Source: Aquiluna borgnonia (GTDB lineage: Bacteria; Actinomycetota; Actinomycetes; Actinomycetales; Microbacteriaceae). Taken from it: a DNA stretch of 64,000 nucleotides. The DNA is taken from contig NZ_CP054056.1 of NCBI RefSeq assembly GCF_013283855.1, forward strand, positions 806,001 through 870,000, read 5' to 3'. Under the pieces are notes generated by a model, which saw nothing but the letters and a program-made list of their open reading frames with translations, made no database searches and had not been told where the DNA came from. The position numbers and the translations under genes were made by a program. How positions within the stretch are numbered: the first letter of the stretch is position 1; every line of letters begins with the position of its first letter. Below, one piece after another: positions 34,565 to 44,084 of the stretch.

Positions 34565-35631
34565 TAAACCAGCCGCCATCCATTGGCCTGAAGTTTCTCG
34601 CTCAGTAGAGCCGCAACCTCGGGAACGACCTGCATTTCGACCAAACCAATCGGGGCTCCCGGAGAGTGCTCAAGGTTGATGTCCTCAAGGTTCACGCCAA
34701 TTTCACCGATGAAGGTAAGCAGCGCCGCTAAGGCACCGGGAGCGTCTTCGATGACAGCCGTGACGATTTGATAGCTGCTTCCCTTTCCGCCGTGCTTTCC
34801 GGGAATCCTAGACACTCCTGAGTTTCCAGCGGTCAATAATTTGTGAATTTCAGCCAGCGCACCCGGTTTGGCAACGTCTTCCATGGCGGCAGAGAGATGT
34901 GCCAGGTCGGAACCCAACTGCTTCAGCAGTCCAGCGACAGCGACGGAGTTTTGCTCCAGAATTTGAACCCACAGATTTGGATCGCTCGCTGCGATTCTCG
35001 AGGTGTCTCGTAGCCCTTGACCAGCCAGTGAAAGCTGCCCCTCTTCCCCGAAAACTAGTCGAGCTGCAAGCAGCGATGAGACCAACTGGGGCAGGTGAGA
35101 GACCAGGGCAACGGCTTCGTCATGCTCTGAAGCAGACATCTCTACCGGAAGTGCTCCGACCCGAAGGGCCAGATCCCTTACCGCATCCAAAGCTTCAGGT
35201 TTGGTCTCTGAATCCGGAGTGATAATCCAAGGGCGCGCGTAGAAGAGGTCTGCTCTACCTGCTGATGGGCCACCCTTTTCCCGGCCCGCCATGGGGTGGG
35301 AGCCGATGTAGCGGGAGTGATCCGCAGGAGACAGGGCTGATACCGCCTTTGAGATTTGACCCTTGACCGAAGCAACATCGGTGACAATCGCCTTCGGATG
35401 TTGTCTTAGCTGCTGAGTCACCACCGAAGCAGTGACGTCCGGCGGAACGCAGACAACGACGATGTCGGGTTCAGAACCCGAGATGGAACCGGCACCGTAA
35501 TCAACCGCCAGGCGCAAATTCGCCGGGGACTGATCCTCAAGAGTTGCCCCAATACCCTGCCTTGACAACGCCAAACCAAGGCTGGTCCCCAAAAGACCAA
35601 CCCCGACAATCTTGACTGCGGGAGATGTCAC
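34564..35631 (-). CDS. tyrA: Prephenate dehydrogenase with C-terminal ACT domain
   Basis: NAD(P)-dependent oxidative decarboxylation of prephenate in tyrosine synthesis. 355 residues: Rossmann loop VGVGLLGTSLGLAL, DVASVKG, the substrate motif GSHPMAGREKGG, SEHDEAVALVSHLPQ, and a C-terminal ACT-like regulatory domain (about 285-355, VTAVIEDAPGALAALLTFIGE). GTG start overlaps the aroH stop (GTGA). Beside aroH it gives a chorismate-to-tyrosine pair. Confidence 0.95.
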   Translation of the reverse strand: MTSPAVKIVGVGLLGTSLGLALSRQGIGATLEDQSPANLRLAVDYGAGSISGSEPDIVVVCVPPDVTASVVTQQLRQHPKAIVTDVASVKGQISKAVSALSPADHSRYIGSHPMAGREKGGPSAGRADLFYARPWIITPDSETKPEALDAVRDLALRVGALPVEMSASEHDEAVALVSHLPQLVSSLLAARLVFGEEGQLSLAGQGLRDTSRIAASDPNLWVQILEQNSVAVAGLLKQLGSDLAHLSAAMEDVAKPGALAEIHKLLTAGNSGVSRIPGKHGGKGSSYQIVTAVIEDAPGALAALLTFIGEIGVNLEDINLEHSPGAPIGLVEMQVVPEVAALLSEKLQANGWRLV

Positions 35632-35990
35632 TGCGCTATGTCTGCTCGAAGGGCTTTGGCTCCACGAAGATAAACGTGCTTAATCTCGGAGCGGGAGAGC
35701 TTAGTGTCGGCGTGCATCATGAGTCGAATGACTCTGGGCATCGAACCGGCAACCGCCATTTCTACCGAGCACATCAGTGGCACATCGCCAAGCCCCAATT
35801 CCCTGGCGGCCAAGGCTGGGAATTCACTCACCAGATCGGGAGTCGCCGTGAAGTAGATCGAAATCAAGTCGGCGATGTCTAGATTGTTTTCGTGCAGCAC
35901 CTTGGTCACAAGCTCTGCCGTGGACTTCAACAGGTGCGAGCGCTCATCCTGGTCGAGTTGAATCGCGCCTCGAATCGCCCTCACAGCCAT
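35628..35990 (-). CDS. aroH: Chorismate mutase, AroH type
   Basis: Monofunctional chorismate mutase of the trimeric AroH fold, converting chorismate to prephenate for TyrA next door. 120 residues: VRAIRGAIQLDQDE at the start, FTATPDL, the DVPLMCSVEMAVAG segment and KHVYLRGAKALR, all family-typical. Overlaps rluB (TAATG) and tyrA (GTGA), so coupled on both sides. Confidence 0.94.
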   Translation of the reverse strand: MAVRAIRGAIQLDQDERSHLLKSTAELVTKVLHENNLDIADLISIYFTATPDLVSEFPALAARELGLGDVPLMCSVEMAVAGSMPRVIRLMMHADTKLSRSEIKHVYLRGAKALRADIAQ

Positions 35991-36751
35991 TAGCGCCTCT
36001 TTCCAGTCTCAGCTTTCCCGGCAGCCGCCTGCATCAGGAGGCCAACCTCCAGTTTACTAAGTTCCTTGAATTGACCTGGTTTGAGGTTTCCCAACCGGAT
36101 CGGGCCAAAGCTCTTTCGCACCAGATCCAAAACCGGAAAGCCAACCGCCTCCAGCATTCTGCGCACTACTCGGTTTTTCCCAGAGTGCAGGACAATCTCA
36201 ACCAGAGAGGACTGCTCGTTCTGGTCTAGCACGCGAGCGTTATCCGCCTTCGAAATACCATCTTCGAGCTTCACGCCCTCCATCAGGCGCTGCATCTCGA
36301 CCCTGGTGATCTTGCCGCGGACCTTTGCCACGTAAAGCTTTTCTACCCCAAAAGACGGGTGAGCCAGTGCATTCGCTAGCTCGCCGTCATTGGTCATCAG
36401 GAGCAAGCCGGTGGTTTCGGAGTCCAATCGCCCAACATTGAAAACGCGCTCGTAACCGATGAAAAAGTCCGCCAGACACTTTCGCCCGTTCTCATCTGCC
36501 ATGGTCGAAACCACACCCTTGGGCTTGTGAAATGCGAAATACACCCGATCTGGGTCGAGCTGAACCGGCCTGCCATCAACCTGAACCTGATCGGCCTCAG
36601 GGAAAATTCGAGTGCCGAGTTCCTTGACGACTTTGCCGTTGACGCGAATCCGCCCCTTGACGATCATCTCCTCCACTGCTCGGCGAGATGCGACGCCGGC
36701 AGCAGCCAGCACCTTTTGCAGGCGAATGCCCTCTGAATCAGTCAATGTCAT
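35990..36751 (-). CDS. RsuA/RluB/RluE-family rRNA pseudouridine synthase
   Basis: Converts uridine to pseudouridine in rRNA. 253 residues: S4 domain (IRLQKVLAAAGVASRRAVEEMI), then the catalytic domain with GRLDSETTGLLLMTNDG (catalytic Asp) and HSGKNRVVRRMLEAVG. It fits the 23S-specific RluB group by its place after scpB, as in most actinobacteria and firmicutes. The open frame extends to 36862 over scpB; the ATG at 36751 overlaps the scpB stop by 14 bases and starts the S4 domain properly. Confidence 0.93.
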   Translation of the reverse strand: MTLTDSEGIRLQKVLAAAGVASRRAVEEMIVKGRIRVNGKVVKELGTRIFPEADQVQVDGRPVQLDPDRVYFAFHKPKGVVSTMADENGRKCLADFFIGYERVFNVGRLDSETTGLLLMTNDGELANALAHPSFGVEKLYVAKVRGKITRVEMQRLMEGVKLEDGISKADNARVLDQNEQSSLVEIVLHSGKNRVVRRMLEAVGFPVLDLVRKSFGPIRLGNLKPGQFKELSKLEVGLLMQAAAGKAETGKRR

Positions 36752-37286
36752 CCTGTCCGGGTAGGTATGGGCTAATGGCCGGTAGCTCATCAATCGAATT
36801 AATGCCCAGCACTTCAAGCAGCAGCTCAGTGGTGCCAAACATAGAAGCACCAGACTCAGCATCTGTGTAGAGCTCCGTGATTAGACCCCTTGAGAGCAAG
36901 GTGCGAACCACGGAGTCTACATTGACACCTCGAATCGAAGATACCTGACCGCGTGAAACCGGCTGGCGATAAGCAATTACTGCCAAAGTCTCGAGAGCTG
37001 CCTGAGAAAGCCTGGCCGGGTTTTCGTTGGCCACCAGTAATTTGACTGCCCAGTCGTGCTGGGGGCGGACATAGAGTCTCCAGCCACCTGCAATCTCGCG
37101 CAGCTCAAAACCTCTACCGAGGCCATCGTGGGCCTGATCGTAATCTCGCTGAAGGGCCTCCAGCTCAGCTTTCACTGAAGCAATCGGGACCTCGAGGGCT
37201 CCAGCAAGCGTCACCAAACTGATCGGGGTCTCTGCAACTGTGAGAATCGCCTCTATCGCGCCCCGCAGGGCGAGGTCAGTCGGCAT
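36738..37286 (-). CDS. scpB: Segregation and condensation protein ScpB
   Basis: Winged-helix kleisin-interacting subunit of the SMC-ScpAB condensin. 182 residues; LRGAIEAILTVAETPISLVTLA, GGWRLYVRP, LSQAALETLAVIAYRQPVSRGQVSSIRGVNVDSV and TTELLLEVLG are the family blocks. Overlaps scpA by 11 bases and the pseudouridine synthase by 14. Confidence 0.96.
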   Translation of the reverse strand: MPTDLALRGAIEAILTVAETPISLVTLAGALEVPIASVKAELEALQRDYDQAHDGLGRGFELREIAGGWRLYVRPQHDWAVKLLVANENPARLSQAALETLAVIAYRQPVSRGQVSSIRGVNVDSVVRTLLSRGLITELYTDAESGASMFGTTELLLEVLGINSIDELPAISPYLPGQDDID

Positions 37287-38079
37287 AATCTGCTCCTAGC
37301 AAACTCAGGCTATCCGCTGCAAAGCCCTTATCCTCCCAGACCACGACAAAATCCGCGAATGGGTCCTGCTGACTAAATCCGACTGCCCCTACCCTGTAGA
37401 GCTCCAAGAGCCCGAGAAATCGAGCAACCAGCTCACCGCGCTCCTTGCAATCGGATATCAAGTCTCTGAATGACATGCTTCCGGCGGCACGCAATCGCTG
37501 CACCATAATGCCGGCCTGCTCTCGAATGGAAACTTTTGGCGCGTGCAGGTGTGTCAGTCCAACACCGGGAATCTCCCTTGGGGCAAATGCCTGCTGGGCA
37601 ATCTGCACGAATTCTGAAACAGAGGTCTCCCAGCTGAGCTCGGGGCGAAGATTTCTAAATCTTTCTTCGAGGCGCACCTCCCTGGGGATCCTGCTCGACT
37701 CAATTTCCAGCGCAGTTCCGAACCAGCTGGCAATTTCCTTGAAGGCTCGGTACTGAAGCAGCCTCGCAAACAGCAGATCTCTTGCCTCCAGGAGGGCGAC
37801 ATCCTCAGCATCCACCACCTCTCCCTGCGGGAGAAGTGACGCAATTTTCATGTCCAGCAGCGTTGCCGCCACAACCAAAAATTCAGAAGCGCTTTCTATC
37901 CCAGCGTGCTCATCCAGCTGCTTCACATAGGTCAAAAAATCATCGGTGACCTTAGCGAGCGAAACGGTGGTGATGTCTAATTCGTGCTTGCCGATTAGGC
38001 GTAAAAGAAGGTCGAAAGGACCGTCAAAATTTTCTAGCTGAAGGCGAAAATCAATGTCCGATTCAAGCTGCACAGCCAC
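37276..38079 (-). CDS. scpA: Segregation and condensation protein ScpA
   Basis: Kleisin bridging the heads of SMC in chromosome condensation. 267 residues with FDGPFDLLLRLIGKHELDIT at the N-terminus, FLVVAATLLDMKIASLLP, and a C-terminal winged helix with FLGLLELYRVGAVGFSQQDPF. GTG start inside the end of the ParA gene (17-base overlap); an alternative GTG is two codons downstream. Confidence 0.95.
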   Translation of the reverse strand: MAVQLESDIDFRLQLENFDGPFDLLLRLIGKHELDITTVSLAKVTDDFLTYVKQLDEHAGIESASEFLVVAATLLDMKIASLLPQGEVVDAEDVALLEARDLLFARLLQYRAFKEIASWFGTALEIESSRIPREVRLEERFRNLRPELSWETSVSEFVQIAQQAFAPREIPGVGLTHLHAPKVSIREQAGIMVQRLRAAGSMSFRDLISDCKERGELVARFLGLLELYRVGAVGFSQQDPFADFVVVWEDKGFAADSLSLLGADYAD

Positions 38080-38887
38080 GGCTCACCAGCTCCCTAGCCA
38101 CCCTGCGGTAGGCCTCGGCGGCTTCTGAGCTGGGGGCGAATGAGGTGATTGGCTTCCTGGCAACGGTGGCGTCAGGAAACTTTACGGTGCGGGCGATGGC
38201 GGTGCCAAAAACCTTGCCCTCAAATGCCTCCTGCAAGCGTTCCAAAACCTCTCGAGAGTGCAGTGTCCTGGCGTCGTGCATGGTCGGAATCAATCCATCG
38301 AGCTGAAGCGAAGGGTTAGTCCTGGCCTTCACCTTGTCTATTGTCTGAACCAAAAGCGCAACTCCCCTGAGCGCAAAGAACTCTGTGGCCATTGGAATCA
38401 GCACTCCGTGAGCTGCCGTCAGGGCGTTTACCGTGAGCAAGCCCAGGCTTGGTTGGCAATCAACAAAAATGACGTCGTACTCGTCCTTCACCTTGTGCAA
38501 GATGCCGTCGAGAACTCTCTCCCTGCCCATTTCGGTGACCAGGTTCATTTCCGCTGCCGAAAGGTCAATGTTGGCTGGGATGATGTCTAAATTCTCCAGC
38601 TCGGTGCCCTGAATCGCATCGTGCGGATCCATGGTCACATTCATCATCAAGTCGTAGATGGTTGGGGCGTCCTGGTAGTCAGCCGCCAGGTTTACGGATA
38701 GTGCACCCTGCGGATCAAAATCCACGACCAGAACCTTGCGGCCGTACTCGGCGAGGGATGCTGCGAGATTGATGGTCGTCGTGGTTTTTCCAACCCCACC
38801 TTTTTGATTGCACATCGCAATGATGCGGGCCGGGCCGTGACTTTTCAGCTTGCCCGGAACTGGGAAATCCTTCTGAGAGAGATTCAC
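38063..38887 (-). CDS. ParA/Soj-family ATPase upstream of scpAB
   Basis: 274-residue ParA-type ATPase (Rv1708 position): CNQKGGVGKTTTTIN, LVVDFDPQGALSVNL, DVIFVDCQPSLGLL and a C-terminal FPDATVARKPI motif typical of chromosomal ParA-like proteins. Not next to a parB, so it is not the parAB origin locus. A TTG at 38899 opens the frame, but GTG at 38887 has GGAGG five bases upstream and is chosen. Overlap with scpA suggests a shared role in chromosome segregation. Confidence 0.92.
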   Translation of the reverse strand: MNLSQKDFPVPGKLKSHGPARIIAMCNQKGGVGKTTTTINLAASLAEYGRKVLVVDFDPQGALSVNLAADYQDAPTIYDLMMNVTMDPHDAIQGTELENLDIIPANIDLSAAEMNLVTEMGRERVLDGILHKVKDEYDVIFVDCQPSLGLLTVNALTAAHGVLIPMATEFFALRGVALLVQTIDKVKARTNPSLQLDGLIPTMHDARTLHSREVLERLQEAFEGKVFGTAIARTVKFPDATVARKPITSFAPSSEAAEAYRRVARELVSRGCAA

Positions 38888-38913
38888 CGTTGCCTCCAAG
38901 TAATTATCTCCAT

Positions 38914-38919
38914 AGCCTA
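38914..38919 (-). promoter_or_regulatory. -10-like TAGGCT ahead of parA-scpAB
   Basis: TAGGCT on the minus strand overlaps the xerD stop codon, about 27 bases upstream of the ParA start, with a GGAGG between. The same hexamer is the -10 of the rRNA promoter in this window. No strong -35 is visible. Confidence 0.4.
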
Positions 38920-39813
38920 CCGCCGTGCACGCGGGTGTGCAGACGAATAAACCTCTCTGAGGGTTTCAACCGTCACCAGCGTGTAGATCTGCGTGGTTGC
39001 GACCGAGGCGTGGCCCAAGAGTTCCTGAACGACGCGGACGTCAGCGCCACCCTCAATTAGGTGGGTGGCGAAACTGTGCCTCAGCGAATGCGGTGAGACC
39101 TCTAACTGGCAAGCGGATCCGGCACTCTGAATAATTTCCCAAATGCTCTGCCGAGACAGTCTGCCACCTCGCTGATTCAGAAACAGTGCTGAATTTCCTG
39201 CCCTGGCACTCAGTAACGGTCTAGCCCTCACCAAATAGGCATCAATTGCAGCTCTCGCGTAAGAACCAATTGGGACAAGGCGCTCCTTGCTACCCTTGCC
39301 CCTAATGCGCAGCCAACCGGGTTCTGAAAGTTCGTCCAGGTCCAGCCCAGAGACCTCACTGACACGGGCGCCACTGGAGTAAAGCAGTTCTAAAATTGCG
39401 CGATTTCGGATTCTCAGTGGATCTGCCACTTCGTCGTCCGGCTCAGGGCCAACTGCGGTCAATAGCTCGAGAACCTGCTGCTGGGAGAGCGCTTTTGGCA
39501 AGCGCTTCGGTAACTTCGGGCTTCGGACCTTGCCGGCAGGGTCATCCAACCTAAGGCCCTCGAGCAGCAAGTACTTGTGGAACCCCCTGACCGAGGCCAA
39601 AATTCGAGCCATTGAACTGGCGCGCAACCCGATCGAATTCAAATCAATCAAAAACTGCTCTATCTGAGGTTTTGAAGAGAGCAGCACATCACTCTGGTTC
39701 TGCTCCAGAAACGCCAGATACCGATCTAAGTCGGATCGATATGCGGCAAGGGTGTTTCGACTCAAACCACGTTCAACGGTGAGATGCCGCAGATATCCAG
39801 CTAGCGGCTCCAC
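38917..39813 (-). CDS. xerD: Site-specific tyrosine recombinase XerD
   Basis: Resolves chromosome dimers at dif with XerC. 298 residues: N-terminal SAM-like core-binding domain (1-95) and catalytic domain with Arg150 (SGARVSE), Lys174 region, His242-x-x-Arg245 (HSLRH), His268 (LGHAS) and Tyr277 (TTQIYTLV). Genome position between pyrG and parA-scpAB matches Rv1701 (xerD), and no integrase-like neighbours or att repeats suggest a mobile element. Confidence 0.94.
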   Translation of the reverse strand: MEPLAGYLRHLTVERGLSRNTLAAYRSDLDRYLAFLEQNQSDVLLSSKPQIEQFLIDLNSIGLRASSMARILASVRGFHKYLLLEGLRLDDPAGKVRSPKLPKRLPKALSQQQVLELLTAVGPEPDDEVADPLRIRNRAILELLYSSGARVSEVSGLDLDELSEPGWLRIRGKGSKERLVPIGSYARAAIDAYLVRARPLLSARAGNSALFLNQRGGRLSRQSIWEIIQSAGSACQLEVSPHSLRHSFATHLIEGGADVRVVQELLGHASVATTQIYTLVTVETLREVYSSAHPRARR

Positions 39814-39816
39814 TTA

Positions 39817-41478
39817 CTACTCCTCGAAGAGCTTTTGTTGTTTTTGGCGTTCCAGGGCGGCCTGAATCAGTCCGTGGAAAAGCGGGTTGGGCTTTGTTGG
39901 CCTGGATTTGAATTCAGGATGTGCCTGGGTTGAAACGTAGTAGGGGTGAACCGATTTTGGAAGCTCAACATACTCCACCAAGTGGCCATCAGGAGAGGTT
40001 CCTGAAAAGACCAACCCGGAGGCAGCGATTTGCTCGCGGTAGTGGTTATTTACTTCGTAGCGGTGTCGGTGCCGCTCGTGTGAGGTTAGAGATCCGTAAA
40101 CATTTGCAACCTGAGAGCCTGGAAGCAGCGAGGCCTCATAAAGACCAAGGCGCATTGTGCCACCCATGTCGCCCGCCGCCAAAACATCAACCTGCTCCGC
40201 CATGGTGGCGATCACCGGGTGAGCGGCTCCTGGTTCAAATTCACTCGAGGTGGCACCTTCAATACCGGTGACATTTCTGGAGTATTCAATGACCATGCAC
40301 TGCAGGCCCAGGCAAAGTCCCAGGGTGGGGATTTGGTTCTCTCTAGCGAAACGTAAGGCACCCAGTTTGCCCTCGATGCCGCGAATTCCAAAGCCTCCAG
40401 GCACGCAGATGGCATCGAGATCCGACAGGTTGTCGCGAGCGCCGGATTCAGTCTCGCAGTCATCGGACTTAATCCAACGGATGTTTACCTTGGTGCTCTC
40501 GGCGAAACCTCCGGCCCTGAGTGCCTCGGTCACAGAGAGGTAAGCGTCCGGGAGGTCGATGTACTTTCCTACCAACCCAACCGTAACCTCGTGTTTGGGG
40601 TCATGAACAGCAGCCAAGACCGGTGACCAGTTGGACCAATCCACCTCTGAGGCACTCAGGCCAAGTTTGCGGATGATGTAGCTGTCCAGGCCCTCACTGT
40701 TTAGCACCTTTGGGATGTCGTAGATAGAGGAAGCATCGGCTGCCGTAACAACTGCTTCCCTATCCACGTCGCACATCAGTGCAATTTTGTTTTTAATGGA
40801 ATCTGGAAGCTCACGGTCGGAGCGGCAAACGATGGCATCGGGTTGAATTCCGAGCGAGCGAAGCATGGCAACGGAGTGCTGGGTCGGCTTGGTCTTCAGT
40901 TCACCGGAAGGCTTGAGATACGGAACCAGTGTGACATGGACAAAGAAAACATTGTCTCTGCCAACGTCCTGCCTGACCTGCCTTGCTGCCTCCATAAATG
41001 GCTGTGACTCGATGTCACCAACGGTTCCACCGATCTCAGTGATAATGACGTCAGGAATTGGCTCCTGGTTGGCCTGAAGTCGCATTCTGCGCTTGAGCTC
41101 ATCTGTGATGTGCGGAATCACCTGCACGGTGTCACCCAGGTACTCACCGCGGCGCTCTTTGGCTATAACCGTGGAGTAAGCCTGACCCGTGGTGACATTG
41201 GCAGCCGCATTCAGGTTGATGTCCAAAAAGCGCTCGTAGTGACCAATGTCCAGATCCGTTTCGGCCCCGTCGTCTGTGACAAACACTTCGCCGTGCTGGA
41301 AAGGGTTCATGGTGCCGGGGTCAACATTTAGATACGGGTCGAGCTTCTGCATCACCACTCGGAGCCCGCGAGCTCTGAGTAAATTGCCAAGAGATGCGGC
41401 AGTGAGTCCTTTGCCCAGTGAAGAGGCAACACCGCCGGTGACAAAGATGTGTGAGGGATTTCCAGAGCTTGAAGCCAT
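39817..41478 (-). CDS. pyrG: CTP synthase
   Basis: Converts UTP to CTP with glutamine. 553 residues: N-terminal synthase domain ([40 protein letters not shown] region, [11 protein letters not shown]) and C-terminal class I glutamine amidotransferase with [17 protein letters not shown] (nucleophile Cys) and AHPEFKSRP (His, Glu). Three bases upstream of xerD. Confidence 0.98.
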   Translation of the reverse strand: MASSSGNPSHIFVTGGVASSLGKGLTAASLGNLLRARGLRVVMQKLDPYLNVDPGTMNPFQHGEVFVTDDGAETDLDIGHYERFLDINLNAAANVTTGQAYSTVIAKERRGEYLGDTVQVIPHITDELKRRMRLQANQEPIPDVIITEIGGTVGDIESQPFMEAARQVRQDVGRDNVFFVHVTLVPYLKPSGELKTKPTQHSVAMLRSLGIQPDAIVCRSDRELPDSIKNKIALMCDVDREAVVTAADASSIYDIPKVLNSEGLDSYIIRKLGLSASEVDWSNWSPVLAAVHDPKHEVTVGLVGKYIDLPDAYLSVTEALRAGGFAESTKVNIRWIKSDDCETESGARDNLSDLDAICVPGGFGIRGIEGKLGALRFARENQIPTLGLCLGLQCMVIEYSRNVTGIEGATSSEFEPGAAHPVIATMAEQVDVLAAGDMGGTMRLGLYEASLLPGSQVANVYGSLTSHERHRHRYEVNNHYREQIAASGLVFSGTSPDGHLVEYVELPKSVHPYYVSTQAHPEFKSRPTKPNPLFHGLIQAALERQKQQKLFEE

Positions 41479-41535
41479 GGAACTTCAATTTATCAGTCCG
41501 CCGCGCTCATTTTCCCTGCAACACGAAAGTTGTGC

Positions 41536-43191
41536 TCAAAGATTCAAAAGTTCTCGAGCGTGGAGCAGCGCGGCGGCTGAATTTGGGTTGCCAGAGAGCA
41601 TTCGAGCGATCTCGGTTATACGCTCATCCCCGCTGAGTTCGCGCACCGAGGACGAGGTAATGCCACCTTCGGAATCTTTGGCGACCTGTATCTGGTGATC
41701 CGCCAGTGCGGCAACCTGGGGTAGGTGAGTCACCACAATTACCTGCGTTTTTTCTGCAAGCTTCTTGAGGCGCTTCCCTAGTTCTAGAGCGGCCTGACCA
41801 CCAACTCCGGCATCCACCTCATCAAAGATCATGGTGGGCAGTGGTCGATTAGCCACCAGCACCAATTCGATGGCGAGCATTAGCCTCGAGAGTTCTCCGC
41901 CCGATGCGCCTTTGGCTAGTGACCTTGGTTCACTGCCGGGGTTTGCAATCAAAAACTCGACGCGGTCGAGGCCGCTTGCTTCGAGAATCTCCACCTGAGT
42001 TACTGATATTGAGAATCGAATCCCGGACATCGCTAGCTGACCTAGTTCACTCAGTACTTCGGCGCTGAGTGACTCAGCTGCCGAGGACCTAGCCTTACCT
42101 AACACGGCTGCTGCTGCGTAAGCCTGGGATTCCAAGGCAGCTAGTTGGATTTCAAGTTTTTCAAGCTGTTCGTCTGAGCTATCCAGGTCTAAAAGTTCAT
42201 CGTGATAATGGGGCAGCTCCAAGGTGAGAGTGGAGATTGTTTTGCCACTGCGTCGCTCCAGCGCCACCAGTGCTTGCTTTCGAGCCTGCAGGGCTTCGAG
42301 CTGAGCTGGATCGGCTTCAAGATCCAAAAGGTAGGAGGAGAGCCTGGCCGAAATTTCCGAGCCGATGGACACCACCTCCGCAAGCTCCTCGCCCATTTTT
42401 CGAAGTTGTGGATCGCTAGCTGTTTCAAGGGTCTTGCTGGCCTGCCCCATGAGCATCAGCCCTGTCGGCCCATCCTCTGAGGACAGCAGTTCGTGAGCGC
42501 GAGCTGCGGTTAGTTGCAGCTGTTCGACATTGCTCAATCGATTAAGCGCCTCTTCAATTACTTCCAGTTCGTTGGGCTCGGGAGCTAGCTCTTCGATTTC
42601 CCGAACTAGCATGCGAAGCTCTTGAAGGCGAACTTGATCCTGACCCGATTTGGACTGCATGCGCTCCAGACGCAGTTTTAGCTCTCGAAACGCCTCAAAA
42701 CTTTGCGAAAATGCGGCCTTTGCGCTGAGAACTGGCTCGCCGCCGTATTCATCTAGTGCATCACGCTGGGCCGAGGCCGAACGAAGTCGCTGCTGATCTG
42801 ATTGACCGTGGACCGTAACCAGCGCCTCTGAGATGCTGGCTAAAGTCCCGGCTGGAACCGCGGCTCCGCCCAGGGCGGCGCGAGATTTTCCATCGGTGCT
42901 AACCGAACGATTCACAATTAGGACTTGATCCTCAATCACACCTCCGCAGTCGATAACCTGCTGGGTGAGGGTAGGGTCAGAGATTCGCCAGCTGCCCTCA
43001 ACAAAGAGCTGTGCTTGTCCGGTCCTAACTTGACCGGAATCGGCTCGAGCCCCTATCAACAGGCCCAAGGCATTGAGCACCATGGTCTTTCCAGCGCCCG
43101 TTTCCCCTGTTAGTGCGGTAAAACCGCTTGAGAGTTGAAGTTGGGCGGATTCAATCACGCCCAAATTTCGGATGCCGATTGACTCAATCAC
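41536..43191 (-). CDS. recN: DNA repair protein RecN
   Basis: SMC-like ATPase for double-strand break repair. 551 residues: N-terminal RNLGVIESAQLQL and Walker A LTGETGAGKTMVL (about 28-40), long central coiled coil (about 150-360), and C-terminal ABC signature KGASGGELSRLMLA with Walker B MIFDEVDAGVGG. Overlaps nadK by four bases; in the conserved tlyA-nadK-recN order. Confidence 0.97.
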   Translation of the reverse strand: MIESIGIRNLGVIESAQLQLSSGFTALTGETGAGKTMVLNALGLLIGARADSGQVRTGQAQLFVEGSWRISDPTLTQQVIDCGGVIEDQVLIVNRSVSTDGKSRAALGGAAVPAGTLASISEALVTVHGQSDQQRLRSASAQRDALDEYGGEPVLSAKAAFSQSFEAFRELKLRLERMQSKSGQDQVRLQELRMLVREIEELAPEPNELEVIEEALNRLSNVEQLQLTAARAHELLSSEDGPTGLMLMGQASKTLETASDPQLRKMGEELAEVVSIGSEISARLSSYLLDLEADPAQLEALQARKQALVALERRSGKTISTLTLELPHYHDELLDLDSSDEQLEKLEIQLAALESQAYAAAAVLGKARSSAAESLSAEVLSELGQLAMSGIRFSISVTQVEILEASGLDRVEFLIANPGSEPRSLAKGASGGELSRLMLAIELVLVANRPLPTMIFDEVDAGVGGQAALELGKRLKKLAEKTQVIVVTHLPQVAALADHQIQVAKDSEGGITSSSVRELSGDERITEIARMLSGNPNSAAALLHARELLNL

Positions 43192-44084
43192 TTTGAAACG
43201 TCTGGGCCTCTCCAGCCTGTGACCGGGAGTGAGAACTTTTTCACGAGACGATCCGAGAAAGGCTCATCACCCAGGACCACCATCGGCACAGACTGCTCGG
43301 ACTGCCGAACTTCAACTCTTGCACCAGGCCCCAAGTCAAAGGTTCGGCGCCCATCGCACCACAAAACGCCAGTTCCGCTGCTGCGCTTCAACACCTCAAT
43401 GGCTAACTCAGTCTTGGGTCCGACCACCATTGGCCTTGCAAACAGTGCGTGAGCACTCAGTGGGATCATGATCATGGCTTCGACATTCGGCCAAATAACC
43501 GGTCCGCCAGCGCTGAACGCATAGGCCGTTGAGCCGGTCGGGGTAGACACCAGAACGCCGTCACAGCCAAAGGATGAAACCGGCCTTGAGTTGACCTCGA
43601 CTACAACCTCTAGCATTCGCTCGCGAGCACTTTTTTCAACCGTGACCTCATTTAGTGCCCAGCTGCGAAAAGTCTCTTGACCCTCGGAGGTCACAACGAC
43701 ATCTAGACACAGTCGGTCGCGGACCTCATATTTCCTGTCGATTAGCGCCTGAAGTGCTTGATCGATGAAATCCTCCTCGGCCTGAGCCATAAACCCAACG
43801 TGACCGGCGTTGACCCCCAAAATCGGAACCCTAGTGCCGCGGAGAATCTCAGCGGCTCGCAGGATACTTCCGTCGCCACCGATGACCAGCGCGACCTCAA
43901 TTTCATCGTTCTCGCCATGCGCCGGGGCTGGAATCTCAAGCCCCAGCTTTTGCATTTCGTGAAAGTCGTGCGTGTCCAATCGGACTTCAATGCCGTGGCT
44001 TTGCATAAATTCGCAGGCGTGAGTTACCAGCTGGGCTTTGTCGCTCGTGCGAGCCGAGGTCACAACCAGAACGGTCCGACTCAT
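43188..44084 (-). CDS. nadK: NAD kinase
   Basis: Makes NADP from NAD. 298 residues: GGDGS (69-73), GVNAGHVGFMAQ, the NEVTVEK segment, and the glycine-rich SFGCDGVLVSTPTGSTAYAFSAGGP split over residues about 172-195. ATG overlaps the tlyA stop (ATGA), end overlaps recN (ATGA). Confidence 0.97.
   Translation of the reverse strand: MSRTVLVVTSARTSDKAQLVTHACEFMQSHGIEVRLDTHDFHEMQKLGLEIPAPAHGENDEIEVALVIGGDGSILRAAEILRGTRVPILGVNAGHVGFMAQAEEDFIDQALQALIDRKYEVRDRLCLDVVVTSEGQETFRSWALNEVTVEKSARERMLEVVVEVNSRPVSSFGCDGVLVSTPTGSTAYAFSAGGPVIWPNVEAMIMIPLSAHALFARPMVVGPKTELAIEVLKRSSGTGVLWCDGRRTFDLGPGARVEVRQSEQSVPMVVLGDEPFSDRLVKKFSLPVTGWRGPDVSK

Noticed and set aside
38917-39813. Tyrosine recombinase as a sign of an integrated element
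   Set aside because: Position beside pyrG and parA-scpAB and the full XerD architecture show the housekeeping recombinase; no att-like repeats, phage or transposase genes nearby.
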